Positions 14,582 to 24,744 of a stretch of DNA of 41,953 nucleotides are shown in pieces. The DNA is from CAYVXE01 sp964455375. Lineage in GTDB: Bacteria > Zhuqueibacterota > Zhuqueibacteria > Oceanimicrobiales > Oceanimicrobiaceae. Position numbers and translations under genes: made by a program. The stretch is taken from positions 1-41,953 of the forward strand of contig CAYVXE010000030.1 of the NCBI GenBank assembly GCA_964455375.1, read 5' to 3'. The first letter of the stretch is position 1; the number at the start of each line of letters is the position of its first letter. The notes under the pieces were generated by a model. It was not told where the DNA came from, did no database searches, and saw only the letters and a program-made list of their open reading frames with translations.

Positions 14582-16972
14582 ATGAATAGAAAAACGTTTT
14601 TTTGGTTTGTGTTCGTTGCATCATTTTTGTCAGTTCATTCTGAGATGTTTTCGCAGGAAAACACCAATCAGAACAAATTCCGGCAATTACAGACGATGCT
14701 GCGAACGCCAAATGTTTACCGTACAGCATCCGGGGCTCCCGGCCACATGTACTGGCAGCAACGGGCGGATTATGTGCTCAATGTTGAACTGGACGATGAC
14801 ACACAGCGTATTCACGGAGATGAAATCATCACCTACCACAACAACTCACCGGACGAATTGACCTATCTCTGGGTGCAATTGGATCAAAATATGCGGGCAA
14901 AGGATTCAGACACACCTAAAATCCGCACCAGCAAAATCGATGAAAAAATGTCCTTTCGTACATTAAAACGATTGCAAAACGATTTTGACGGCGGTTTTAA
15001 ACTGGATTATGTAAAGGACAGTAGTGGTCGAAATCTGCATTATCTCGTCAATAAAACCATGATGCGTGTTGATTTACCGAATCCTTTGAAAGCAGGACGT
15101 TCCTTCTCGTTCAAAGTAAAATGGTGGTACAATATCAACGATCGCATGAAAATCGGAGGCAGGTCCGGTTATGAGTATTTCCCGGAAGACGGAAATTACC
15201 TCTATACCATCGCGCAATTTTATCCGCGCATGGCGGTTTACAATGAAGTGGAAGGCTGGCAGACTAAACAATTTCTTGGACGGGGAGAATTTACCCTTCC
15301 GTTTGGAAATTTTCAGGTGAAAATTACCGTGCCTGCTGATCACGTTGTGGCCGCGACCGGCCTGTTGCAAAATGCAAGTCAGATGTTAACCGCCAGGCAG
15401 CGGAAATTACTGCAAAAAGCGCGCACGGCAAAAAATCCGGTCATCATTATCTCCGAAGATGAAGCTGTTAAAAATGAAAAAGACAAGTCCGGCAACAAAA
15501 AGACCTGGATTTTTAAGGCTGAAAATGTTCGTGATTTTGCATTTGCCAGTTCAAGAAAATTTATTTGGGATGCCATGGGTGTAAAATTCGGAAATCGGAC
15601 TGTGATGGCCATGTCGCTCTACCCGAAAGAGGGAAACCCGCTGTGGGAGAAATATTCCACAAAAGTTGTGGCGCATACCTTACGCAATTATTCCAAACAT
15701 ACGTTTGATTATCCGTATCCGGTCGCCTGGTCTATCCATACCAATCGAATCGGCATGGAATATCCCATGATTTGCTTTAACGGCGGCCGTCCGGAAAAAG
15801 ACGGGACCTACACGGAGCGAACGAAATATCGCATGATCAGTGTAATCATCCATGAAGTTGGACATAACTTTTTTCCGATGATCGTCAATTCGGATGAACG
15901 GCAATGGACCTGGATGGATGAAGGGTTGAATACGTTTCTGCAGTTCCTGACGGAACAAGCCTGGGAACCTGGTTACCCGTCCCGGCGCGGATTCCCGAGC
16001 AAAATTGTCGATTACATGAAGGGCGATAAGAGCAAACTGACTCCGATTATGACGAATTCGGAATCGCTGTTTCAATTCGGCAATAATGCCTACGCCAAGA
16101 CATGTACCGCGTTGAATATTCTGCGTGAAACCATCATGGGGCGCGAACTGTTTGATTTCTCATTTAAGCAGTATGCGCAAAGATGGATGTTTAAGCATCC
16201 GACCCCTGAAGACTTATTTCGAACAATGGAAGATGCTTCCGCTATAGATTTGGATTGGTTCTGGCGTGGATGGTTTTACACGACCGATGATGTGGATATG
16301 TCCATCGATAAAGTGACCTGGTATCAACCGGATACAAAAAATCCGGAAATAGAGAGACCATTTGAAAAAATGATTTCTGAAAAGAAGCCGGAGAATATCA
16401 CCGAAATCCAAAATAAAAAATTTGCTGCACAGACCATGGTCGAACAGGACGAAACATTGAAGGATTTCTATAATAAACGGGATTCTTATCAAGTTACGGA
16501 ATTAGATAAACGGGACTATGAAAAGTATGCCAAGTCTTTGACCGATGATGAAAAGGCCGTGCTTGAGTCTGGTTATAACTATTATCAGATTGATTTTTCT
16601 AATAAGGGTGGATTGGTGATGCCCCTTATTTTGAAGTTTGATTATGCCGACGGTTCGTCTGAAGTCAAAAGAATTCCGGCGGAAATCTGGCGTTTTAATC
16701 AGGAAAAAATAAGCAAAGTTTTTCCAACAAAGAAAGAAGTGGTCGGCATAACTTTGGATCCTTACCTTGAAACCGCCGATGTAGATTTGAATAACAACTA
16801 CTGGCCTCCTAAAACCGTTCCGACCAGATTTCAACTGTTTAAACGGCGAAGGCCAAATAAGGAAAATGACATGCAACGGCAAAATCGGGAAAAGGAACTG
16901 GAAAAACGGTTAGAAACATCCAGTCGTACTAAGTCAGATCGCGGTAAGAAAAGCGCCTCGGGTTTACAATAA
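14582..16972 (+). CDS. Secreted M1 family zinc metallopeptidase
   Basis: The 796-residue product has a signal peptide (about residues 1-24), an N-terminal beta domain, and the M1 zinc site HEVGH (His424, Glu425, His428) with the third ligand Glu447 exactly 18 residues further in TWMDEGLN. GMEYP at 391-395 stands where aminopeptidases have GAMEN, so exopeptidase specificity may differ. The C-terminal ~60 residues are highly basic (KRRRPNKENDMQRQNREKE), perhaps for anchoring to nucleic acid or surface. A clear terminator follows at 17014-17053. Confidence 0.93.
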   Translation: MNRKTFFWFVFVASFLSVHSEMFSQENTNQNKFRQLQTMLRTPNVYRTASGAPGHMYWQQRADYVLNVELDDDTQRIHGDEIITYHNNSPDELTYLWVQLDQNMRAKDSDTPKIRTSKIDEKMSFRTLKRLQNDFDGGFKLDYVKDSSGRNLHYLVNKTMMRVDLPNPLKAGRSFSFKVKWWYNINDRMKIGGRSGYEYFPEDGNYLYTIAQFYPRMAVYNEVEGWQTKQFLGRGEFTLPFGNFQVKITVPADHVVAATGLLQNASQMLTARQRKLLQKARTAKNPVIIISEDEAVKNEKDKSGNKKTWIFKAENVRDFAFASSRKFIWDAMGVKFGNRTVMAMSLYPKEGNPLWEKYSTKVVAHTLRNYSKHTFDYPYPVAWSIHTNRIGMEYPMICFNGGRPEKDGTYTERTKYRMISVIIHEVGHNFFPMIVNSDERQWTWMDEGLNTFLQFLTEQAWEPGYPSRRGFPSKIVDYMKGDKSKLTPIMTNSESLFQFGNNAYAKTCTALNILRETIMGRELFDFSFKQYAQRWMFKHPTPEDLFRTMEDASAIDLDWFWRGWFYTTDDVDMSIDKVTWYQPDTKNPEIERPFEKMISEKKPENITEIQNKKFAAQTMVEQDETLKDFYNKRDSYQVTELDKRDYEKYAKSLTDDEKAVLESGYNYYQIDFSNKGGLVMPLILKFDYADGSSEVKRIPAEIWRFNQEKISKVFPTKKEVVGITLDPYLETADVDLNNNYWPPKTVPTRFQLFKRRRPNKENDMQRQNREKELEKRLETSSRTKSDRGKKSASGLQ

Positions 16973-17013
16973 CGTCATTTGTCAACTCGAAGGAGTTGAG
17001 AAAATCGTTGAGG

Positions 17014-17053
17014 AACCAAAGCCCGGCAATACCACTGTCGGGCTTTGGTTTTT
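17014..17053 (+). terminator. Rho-independent terminator after the M1 gene
   Basis: AACCAAAGCCCG (17014-17025) pairs over 12 bases with CGGGCTTTGGTT (17039-17050), followed by more T. A separate 7-bp hairpin with a GAAG loop (16982-16999) lies just before it. Confidence 0.85.
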
Positions 17054-17125
17054 AGCGTTGGCTTAATTGGTTCTGACTGACAATTTTTTTAATGTACCGA
17101 GTTAAATATTAATATGAAGGATTAA

Positions 17126-18541
17126 ATGATGAGACTATTTGTACGAATAACGTTTTATCTGTCGTTGTTGTTTTTTGGAGTTTTTTACCAATTGTTAGGT
17201 GCCAGTGACAAAGAGAAACAGAACTCCGATGACTCGAAAATGATTGACGCTATTTTTGACGATGTTCTAACCAGGGGCGATACCTACAAACTGTTGGACC
17301 ACCTGTGTAATCAGATCGGCACGCGCTTAAGTGGATCGGAGGGAGCTGCAAAGGCGGTGGACTGGTCGAAGCAAGTCATGGAGGGATATGGCTTCGACCG
17401 CGTTTTTTTGCAAGATGTGATGGTGCCGCATTGGGAGCGTGGTAGCAAGGCGGTCGCTTTGGCGAAAAATGTCCCGGGCAATGAGGATGCCAACTTAAGT
17501 GTCATCGCCATCGGTGGGTCGGTTGCAACTCCGGAAAACGGAGTTACGGCTGAGGTCATTGAAGTGCAATCTTTAGATGACGTGGCGCGTTTGGGGGAGA
17601 GCAAGGTTAAGGGGAAAATTGTATTTTACAACCGGCCGTTTGCTCAACGGAATATTCGATCATTTGAGTCGTACAGTGGCGCTGTGGACCAACGGGTACG
17701 CGGGGCGTCGCAGGCTGCAAAATTTGGCGCGGTTGCCATCGTTATCCGGTCGGTCACATCGGCTCTTGATGATGTCCCCCACACGGGCACGCTTGTTTAT
17801 GCAGACAGTATTGCCCGGATTCCTGCGGCTGCACTGGGAGTTCAATCCGCCGATAAATTGACCCGGCTCCTTCACAATCAGGGGAAAGTTGATTTGTTCT
17901 TAAATATGGATTGTAAATGGTTGCCGGATGCGCCATCGTATAACGTTGTTGGTGAGTTGCGAGGAAGTGAATTCCCTGATGAAATTATCGTGGTAGGCGG
18001 GCATTTGGATTCATGGGATGTGGGTCAGGGTGCACATGATGACGGCGCCGGCAGCATGCAGTCCATCAGTGCCCTGCGAACGCTGCAGAAAGTCGGGTAT
18101 TATCCGAAACATACCATTCGTGCGGTTTTGTTCATGAATGAAGAAAATGGTCTGCGCGGCGGGAAAAAGTACGCCGAATTAGCGGTCAAAAATGGCGAAA
18201 AACATGTTGCGGCAATCGAGAGTGATGCCGGCGGATTTACCCCGAGAGGATTTGGCGTGTCCGCACCGGATTCAGTTGTGGCTAAAATACAATCATGGCA
18301 GCCTTACTTTGATAAGAATATCATTTCTTATATAAAAAATGGCGGTGGAGGTGCGGATGTGGGGCCGCTGCACCAAGCTTTTGGTACGCCGGTGATTGGA
18401 TTCATTCCGGATTCTCAACGCTATTTTGATGTTCATCATTCCGAAAATGATCGGTTTACTACCGTGAACCGGAGAGAGTTGGAGCTTGGTACCGGGGCAA
18501 TTGCAGCGCTCATTTATTTCATCGATAAATACGGACTTTAG
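17126..18541 (+). CDS. Secreted M28 family aminopeptidase/carboxypeptidase with PA domain
   Basis: The 471-residue product has a signal peptide, a protease-associated insert (about residues 125-265) and an M28 zinc domain. The co-catalytic ligands are visible: His293 in GGHLDSWD, Asp305 in AHDDGAG, the Glu pair 339-340 in NEENG, Asp367 in ESDAGG and His437/438 in VHHSEND. The layout matches glutamate-carboxypeptidase-like M28B enzymes that trim peptides outside the cytoplasm. AAGGA before ATG 17126 is the ribosome site. It lies between terminator-separated genes and is probably its own unit. Confidence 0.93.
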   Translation: MMRLFVRITFYLSLLFFGVFYQLLGASDKEKQNSDDSKMIDAIFDDVLTRGDTYKLLDHLCNQIGTRLSGSEGAAKAVDWSKQVMEGYGFDRVFLQDVMVPHWERGSKAVALAKNVPGNEDANLSVIAIGGSVATPENGVTAEVIEVQSLDDVARLGESKVKGKIVFYNRPFAQRNIRSFESYSGAVDQRVRGASQAAKFGAVAIVIRSVTSALDDVPHTGTLVYADSIARIPAAALGVQSADKLTRLLHNQGKVDLFLNMDCKWLPDAPSYNVVGELRGSEFPDEIIVVGGHLDSWDVGQGAHDDGAGSMQSISALRTLQKVGYYPKHTIRAVLFMNEENGLRGGKKYAELAVKNGEKHVAAIESDAGGFTPRGFGVSAPDSVVAKIQSWQPYFDKNIISYIKNGGGGADVGPLHQAFGTPVIGFIPDSQRYFDVHHSENDRFTTVNRRELELGTGAIAALIYFIDKYGL

Positions 18542-18713
18542 TTGGGACAACTTAATGTCGGATACATTTCCGTCGATAACATTTAGGGAAACTTAAGACA
18601 ACAATCTTACGATTTTACAAAAGAAGTTTTGGATAGATATATGATATCTGGAATGGTCTTTGCTTAAATTTTGTATATTTACATACAATGTGGTTCTAAC
18701 GCTGGAGATGTAC

Positions 18714-20900
18714 ATGGGGTTTCAGGTTAAAATATTCGTGCTGGCGAGTTTGATGATTTTATGCTTACTGTGCTCTTTTGAAGCAACTGTTGCCGGTGTG
18801 GACAATTCCTCGCAACAATTTCCACTCCCCGATGAACTAAAACCCAGTGTGGAATTTTGGAAAAATGTTTACGGTGTGTATTCTCAAAATCAAGTCATCA
18901 TTCATGATGATGAACATCTCGATATCATTTACGCGGTGGTGAATTTTGATTCTCTGTTTAAAGGTGTCAATGTTAGTGAACGGATTAAATGGAAAAGAAT
19001 TGAACGGATAAGGAAGGATTATCAGAGAATCTTACGCAACCTTGCAAAGAAAAGAAATCTTAACATTGAAAGCCTGCAAGGACAGGAAAAAGCAGTTGCG
19101 TTGTTGTTTAAAGATAATCTGACTCCCAAAGCGTTACGCGCGGCAGCAAAACGAATTCGGGAACAGAGTGGTATTCGGGAAGAATTCAAACGGGGTCTAC
19201 AGCGATCCGGCTTGTATTATTCTAAAATTACGGAGGTCTTTAGAAGAGAGGGATTACCGGTTGAATTGGCCGCTTTACCGCATGTAGAATCTTCCTTCAA
19301 TTATAAGGCATATTCCAAATTTGGCGCTGCAGGAATTTGGCAGTTTACCCGATCCACCGGCAGAGCGTACATGAAAATCAATTATTCCGTGGATGAACGC
19401 TTTGACCCTATTAGCGCCACAGAATCTGCTGCACAGTTACTTAAAAAAAACTATGAGGTCCTGGGTTCCTGGCCGCTGGCTATTACCGCATACAATCATG
19501 GACGGGCAGGGATGAAGCGTGCTCAATCGAAGTATGGTCAGGATATTGTCAAAATCATAAAAAAGTACAGGAGCCGAAGTTTTGGATTTGCATCGAGAAA
19601 TTTTTATGCGGAATTTCTTGCTGCATTGTACGTTTCACGTCATTATAAACAATATTTTGGGGATATTGAATTTCACCGGATATCAGACTTTGTTGTTTTT
19701 CGCACACCGGATTATGTGACGGTAAAAAATCTCATTTCCAAGTTGAATATTGACTTACAGACCTTTGCCGAGTTTAACCCCGCTTTGCGAAAACCTGTTT
19801 TGCAATCACGCCGCCGCATTCCTAAATATTTCCGTATTCGTATTCCTTATAAGGAAAATATAAATATTGAAGAAGTTTACGCCCAAATTTCTTCTCAGTA
19901 TAAATATGACGAACAGATAAATCCCGACTGGCACAAAGTCCACCGCGGGGAAAATCTTAGCGGAATTGCCCGACAGTATCATGTGACAGTACGCGATTTG
20001 ATGGCTCTGAATGATTTAAAAAATGCTCACAGGATTTACGTTGGACAGAATTTACAAATACCCTCTTTAAAGCAATCGTGGAAGCCTGTGAAGCGAAATA
20101 TCAAGCGGCCTCCGAAGAATGTTCAGCTTGCTGAGGCGCCGGACTTAAAGAAGGGGGAAAAGTCGGTGATGGACGTGCCCGCCGTTCCAACCGAGGGGCA
20201 ACAATCTCAAGACAAAACGTCGCCTGCAGGGAAGGACTATCAGAAAAAAATAAAATATATTCCGGCAAAAACGCAGTTAAGTTTTACGAATCAGGAAATT
20301 GGCGAATTGCAGCCGAGTCATTCTGTTGCAGTACAGCAAATTGATGATAATAAATATGAATCGGTGGAGAATATCATGGCCATGGCATTGCCTGATTATT
20401 ATGTTGAGATGACCAGGGATAATGGTTCGCGGGTGGTGAAGGTGCCGCGCATAGAAATGGTGCATGAGATGTCTCAGGACATTGCTTTTCCGGAGAATGG
20501 TCAGGTTGTTGTGGAGCCGGATGAAACGCTGGGGCACTTCGCTGACTGGCTCAATGTACCTACTCAAAAATTGCGCCGAATTAATGGTTTGTCATTTCGT
20601 CAGTCAATACATATTGGCCAGCCTTTATGGTTGACGTTTGAGAGGTTGACTCCGGAAGAATTTCACCGGCGGAGAATAGAATATCATCAGGGAATCGAGG
20701 AGGATTTCTACCGGAATTACACGGTTTCCGGAGAAAAAACGCACAAAATCAAATGGGGAGAAAATATCTGGTACCTGTGTAATTCCGTCTATGAATTGCC
20801 CTACTGGTTATTTAAAAAATACAATCCCAACAGGAATTTACTGCAATTGGCTGCAGGGGAGGAAGTCGTAATCCCTGTTGTGGAAAAGGTCGCTCCTTAG
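18714..20900 (+). CDS. MltD-like lytic transglycosylase with three LysM domains
   Basis: It cleaves peptidoglycan between MurNAc and GlcNAc, leaving 1,6-anhydro ends. From ATG 18714 the product has 728 residues: signal peptide, an N-terminal helical part, an SLT domain with catalytic Glu192 in HVESSFN and the family strings AAGIWQFTRSTG and AYNHG. LysM modules lie near residues 405-450 (HRGENLSGIA), 600-645 (degenerate) and 676-725 (KWGENIWYL). The start at 18714 is preferred over a TTG at 18660 because CTGGAG lies 7 bases before it and a normal signal peptide follows. A small dyad AGATAT-ATG-ATATCT is upstream (18635-18649). Confidence 0.92.
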   Translation: MGFQVKIFVLASLMILCLLCSFEATVAGVDNSSQQFPLPDELKPSVEFWKNVYGVYSQNQVIIHDDEHLDIIYAVVNFDSLFKGVNVSERIKWKRIERIRKDYQRILRNLAKKRNLNIESLQGQEKAVALLFKDNLTPKALRAAAKRIREQSGIREEFKRGLQRSGLYYSKITEVFRREGLPVELAALPHVESSFNYKAYSKFGAAGIWQFTRSTGRAYMKINYSVDERFDPISATESAAQLLKKNYEVLGSWPLAITAYNHGRAGMKRAQSKYGQDIVKIIKKYRSRSFGFASRNFYAEFLAALYVSRHYKQYFGDIEFHRISDFVVFRTPDYVTVKNLISKLNIDLQTFAEFNPALRKPVLQSRRRIPKYFRIRIPYKENINIEEVYAQISSQYKYDEQINPDWHKVHRGENLSGIARQYHVTVRDLMALNDLKNAHRIYVGQNLQIPSLKQSWKPVKRNIKRPPKNVQLAEAPDLKKGEKSVMDVPAVPTEGQQSQDKTSPAGKDYQKKIKYIPAKTQLSFTNQEIGELQPSHSVAVQQIDDNKYESVENIMAMALPDYYVEMTRDNGSRVVKVPRIEMVHEMSQDIAFPENGQVVVEPDETLGHFADWLNVPTQKLRRINGLSFRQSIHIGQPLWLTFERLTPEEFHRRRIEYHQGIEEDFYRNYTVSGEKTHKIKWGENIWYLCNSVYELPYWLFKKYNPNRNLLQLAAGEEVVIPVVEKVAP

Positions 20901-21005
20901 TTCGACGGCTCTTCTTTTTCAATCATTCCTTTAATCCCTCTTGCCTTCCATAAGGAAGAGTGCTATATTTCTACATTTTTTTGTTCACAAGTATATGAGG
21001 TTTTC

Positions 21006-23627
21006 ATGATGCGCATCAGTGATGGCGTTTGTAAAAAAAAGTTGAGCAATGGCCTGACCGTGTTGGTAAAGGAAAATCATTCAGCTCCTGTTGTTGCTAT
21101 TTATACGCATGTTAAAGCAGGCTACTTTAATGAGCCGGATAACCTGGTCGGTATATCACACATTATTGAACACATGTTTTTTAAAGGAACGCAAAAGCGC
21201 GGAGTAGGGCAAATTGCCCGGGAAACGAAGTCGCTGGGAGGATTTCTGAATGCCGGCACTATTTATGAACACACACTTTACTATACTGTACTGCCTTCTA
21301 AGAGTTTTCGCGCTGGTTTGGATATTCAAGCTGATGCATTGCTCAACTCAGTCTTCGATGCTGAGGAGCTGCGGAAAGAAATAGAGGTAATCATTCAGGA
21401 GGCAAAGCGAAAATTAGACTCCCCGAATGCGGTGACCAGGGAAAAACTGTTCCAGTTGGCCTTTACCAAACATAGGATGCGTCGCTGGCGCATCGGTACC
21501 GAAGAAGGGTTGCGAAAAATTACCCGTGACCATGTTGTTGGTTTTTATCATCAATACTATCGGCCCGAAAATATAATACTTACGGTCGTCGGTGATGTTG
21601 AAATGAGCACCGTGCTTAAGGAAATAGAAAAAAAGTATGGCCAGTTTGAGAAGGGTGTTCTGAAAATAGAGACCTCTTCCGATGAGCCACCGCAATCAGC
21701 TTTTAAACTGGGAAGGTCTTCCGGTGATATCCAACAGAGCTATTTTGCCATTGGCTTTCATGTTCCAGGCCAATTACACGAAGATGCGTATGCGCTGGAA
21801 ATACTGGCTTTTATCCTTGGCGGTGGCCGCAGTTCAAGGTTTTATCAGCGGATAAAGGAAGAAAAGAAGTTGGTTCATTCAATTTCTTCCTACAATTATG
21901 CCCTGCAGAGAATGGGGATGTTCATGATAGAGGGAATTGCAGAGAGCGATCGCTTTCATAAAAGTGAAACGGCCGTTTTTGAAGAGCTTTGCAATCTGAA
22001 AGTAAATCAAATATCTGAAGATGAATTGCGCAAGGCGCGTAACGTGCTTGAAGCAACGTACGTCTCAACCCTGGAATCCATGTCTGGACAGGCCGGTAAT
22101 CTGGCGAGTTACGAAAGTATGGGGGACTACCGTTTTGTTGAGGACTATTTAAATAAATTGCTGACCGTTAAAGAGGACGATATTCTACGGGTCGCAGAAA
22201 CATATTTTCATGCGGAAAATTGTACCGTGTTTGAATATGTTCCGCAAAGAATTTTTTCGGATTTGGAAAATAAGGAGATTCTCGTTTCCCGGTTTAGTGA
22301 GTTGCTGCATGCAACGCGCCAGCCGAAGACAGAAAGTTTTGCTTTTGAGCATCCGTTACCGCTGGTGACTTTTTCAAAATCGGATGCAGCGGATGAACCG
22401 ATGCAGAAATTTATTTTATCCAATGGCTTAACTCTTTTATTGAAAGAATCACATCAATTGCCGGTTATCTCAATAGGTGTTTTTGCAAAGGGTTCCCGCT
22501 CTCTGGAGTCCATAGGAAATGCTGGAATTAGCTGGTTATGTGCCCGTTCCGGTGTGAAAGGAACATCGGTGCGAACGGCGGCACAAATTGCCATGGAAGT
22601 AGAAAATTTGGGTTCTGCTCTGCATTACTCAGCATACCCGGATTATTTGGGCGTTAGCATGAAGATTTTGCCCAAACATTTTGAGAGAGGGATTGATGTC
22701 TTAAGTGATGTGATTTTGAACCCCGTTTTTCCCAAAAAGGAAATGAAAAAGGAAAAGACAGAAGCGCTGGTGCAAATGACTAGAGTGCAGGATGATATGC
22801 AGCAGTATCCTTTGCAATTGTTTTACCGGGCTTTATTCGGTGATGAAATTTACGGTTTGCCGGTTTATGGGTTGCCGGAAACAGTAAAACGGATGCGGCA
22901 ACTGGATTTGTTTGAATGGCACCATAGCCATTTTTATCCGGAAAATATGACGATTGTTGCAGTTGGGGATCTAAATCGCTCTGAGTTTACAGAGAGAATC
23001 GGTGAGCGATTTTCAGAATTAGAGAATCCGGATTCTTGCCCTGAGCGAATCACCTGGGGCAGGCAAATTTGCTCAGGGGAAAAAATTAGTCGGCAAAGGG
23101 AGAAAAATCAATCCGCACTTGTGTTGGGTTTTACAGGGCCGCCGGCTAACCACGACGATGTCTATGCTCTAACTGTTTTACAAAACATTGTTTCCGGATT
23201 AGGTGGCCGGTTTTTTGAGGAATTGCGGGGAAAACAGGGTCTTGCATATACGGTATCGGCACATTTAATTTCCCGGGCACTTGCCGGCGCTTTTTTTGCT
23301 TATATTGCAACGTCACCGGAAAATGAGCAAAGGGCAAGATATGGCCTTTTAAAAGAGTTTGGAAAATTGAAAGAGAAGATGGTCTCTAAAAATGAATTGG
23401 ACCGTTCTGTTGCGTACACGAAAGGTGTTTTTCAAATTGGAATGGAGCGAGTGTCGGTGCAAATGAGTCAGTATGCTCATTACGAACTTGTTGGCAGAGG
23501 CTTTGAAGACGTAGATCAATATGCTCATAAAATCAATTCTGTGCAGCGGGAAGATGTTTTAAGGGTCGCTCAAAAATACTTCCAATTAGATACGTACTGC
23601 GAAGGATTGGTGCAGGGTAAGTCGTGA
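21006..23627 (+). CDS. Tandem M16 family zinc peptidase (active N-half, inactive C-half)
   Basis: The 873-residue product is two M16 units in one chain, where many relatives are two separate subunits of about 430. The N-half has the inverted zinc motif HIIEH (His52, Glu55, His56) and the third ligand Glu132 in IIQEAKRKLD, 76 residues on as expected. In the second half the motif position reads GISWLCARSG, so it has lost zinc and acts as the chamber lid and substrate clamp. No signal peptide was recognised. Relatives degrade peptides and signal sequences or process exported proteins. GAGG before the ATG is the ribosome site. Confidence 0.94.
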   Translation: MMRISDGVCKKKLSNGLTVLVKENHSAPVVAIYTHVKAGYFNEPDNLVGISHIIEHMFFKGTQKRGVGQIARETKSLGGFLNAGTIYEHTLYYTVLPSKSFRAGLDIQADALLNSVFDAEELRKEIEVIIQEAKRKLDSPNAVTREKLFQLAFTKHRMRRWRIGTEEGLRKITRDHVVGFYHQYYRPENIILTVVGDVEMSTVLKEIEKKYGQFEKGVLKIETSSDEPPQSAFKLGRSSGDIQQSYFAIGFHVPGQLHEDAYALEILAFILGGGRSSRFYQRIKEEKKLVHSISSYNYALQRMGMFMIEGIAESDRFHKSETAVFEELCNLKVNQISEDELRKARNVLEATYVSTLESMSGQAGNLASYESMGDYRFVEDYLNKLLTVKEDDILRVAETYFHAENCTVFEYVPQRIFSDLENKEILVSRFSELLHATRQPKTESFAFEHPLPLVTFSKSDAADEPMQKFILSNGLTLLLKESHQLPVISIGVFAKGSRSLESIGNAGISWLCARSGVKGTSVRTAAQIAMEVENLGSALHYSAYPDYLGVSMKILPKHFERGIDVLSDVILNPVFPKKEMKKEKTEALVQMTRVQDDMQQYPLQLFYRALFGDEIYGLPVYGLPETVKRMRQLDLFEWHHSHFYPENMTIVAVGDLNRSEFTERIGERFSELENPDSCPERITWGRQICSGEKISRQREKNQSALVLGFTGPPANHDDVYALTVLQNIVSGLGGRFFEELRGKQGLAYTVSAHLISRALAGAFFAYIATSPENEQRARYGLLKEFGKLKEKMVSKNELDRSVAYTKGVFQIGMERVSVQMSQYAHYELVGRGFEDVDQYAHKINSVQREDVLRVAQKYFQLDTYCEGLVQGKS

Positions 23628-23648
23628 TTGACTGGCAACGCTAATTTT

Positions 23649-23853
23649 ATCCGGCGACTGCACTTGTGTGCGTCAGCTTAAGCTCCAAACTTGGAGGTTG
23701 TCTGAAATGCCCCGACTTGTCATTCCGACCGCAGGGAGGAATCTTGGAAAGCGTTAATCATTATATTATACATCATAAAAACAAATACTTACGTTATATT
23801 CTGTCTCGGGCTCAGATTTCTCATCAGGCCACCGCCTGATTCGAAACGACAAC
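23649..23853 (+). repeat. Dispersed intergenic repeat modules (copy 2)
   Basis: The gap 23628-24145 (518 bases) has no convincing gene before the small frame at its end. 23649-23745 aligns over about 100 bases with the reverse complement of 6473-6570, including CATTCCGACCGCAGGGAGG. 23813-23853 contains the hairpin ATCAGGC-CACC-GCCTGAT in AGATTTCT...CGACAA and matches 32575-32621 and, inverted, 6365-6409. Confidence 0.6.
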
Positions 23854-24145
23854 GGTTTTTTTTTGCCATATTTTGAAAAAAATCTTTCCAGGTCAAAATG
23901 TCTAGGCAGCAAAGGTGTTTTTCGGTCAAACATGATAGCGTTGCACAGATTCTGTTTAAGAGAAAACTGAAATAATAGGACCTCATGGTGTGTTTTAAGA
24001 ATAAATGGTTTGAAAAGCAGGCGATCTATTCCGACTTACGAAAAGATGGATGAGGAGTCGATTCTACGGTATATTATTTGCAGGGTAATAAATTGAATAA
24101 GATTCGTTGGAAATTGAGCGTCATATAAATAAGAGAGGTGACAAA

Positions 24146-24352
24146 GTGACAGGGAAAAAAACATTGCAGTCAGATTATATGTCACTCCAATTAATGGAAA
24201 TTGAAAATTTCAGGTTGAGTCTGTCTCAATATGAACATAAAAATATATCATTCAGAGATGCCATGTATTTATGGTATTCACACGGGTATGCGGATTCTTT
24301 TAAAAATGAATATAAAAAGAAAAAAATAAAAGAAGAGCCTGCCATCGCATGA
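24146..24352 (+). CDS. Small hypothetical protein (68 aa)
   Basis: A GTG start at 24146 is preceded by AGAGAGG at a good distance; an upstream TTG at 24107 lacks one. The product (MTGKKTLQSDYMSLQLMEIE...) is polar, with aromatic-rich YLWYSHGYADSF in the middle and a Lys-rich end. I do not recognise a family. It could be a DNA-binding or adaptor-like helical protein, but nothing proves that. It is isolated in a long intergenic stretch. Confidence 0.45.
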   Translation: MTGKKTLQSDYMSLQLMEIENFRLSLSQYEHKNISFRDAMYLWYSHGYADSFKNEYKKKKIKEEPAIA

Positions 24353-24744
24353 AATAAAGTTAGCGCTTAGTGACAAAGGGATTGATTTACCGAGAGGGTT
24401 ATTTTTTGGCATAATTTTCGCATTTCAAAGGTGTATGTTTTAAAATATGAAAATCGCTTGCTCAACATGAATTGATGTGGCTTGAAATTGTTCACTGTTT
24501 GGTTCTGAATTAGCCTCCTACCTATCTGGATTTCAGTAATTTTAAAACTATTTATATCAAGATATTGTAACGAAAATAAATCATTTGGAATATTATCGCC
24601 ATGAATGGGGTATAACTTTTTGAAGAGATCATCATTTTCCTTTTTTATTTTTTACGTGGAAATGTTTGTGCATTACATAGATTATTCTTATTTTGAAAAT
24701 AAATCAAAAAGAAAGAGTGTTTTTCCGCAAGGAGGTTAATCAAG
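24353..24744 (+). other. 392-base gene-free stretch with a weak sigma-54-like site
   Basis: No frame of useful length is present. TGGCATAATTTTCGCAT (24407-24423) has the GG-N10-GC spacing of a -24/-12 promoter, with TTGC replaced by TCGC. It would give an unusually long leader of about 310 bases to the next gene. The stretch ends in the strong ribosome site AAGGAGGT (24729-24736). Nothing else was recognised. Confidence 0.3.

Noticed and set aside
24407..24423. Strong sigma-54 promoter
   Set aside because: GG-N10-GC spacing is right but the -12 box is TCGC and the leader would be over 300 bases; kept only as a weak note.
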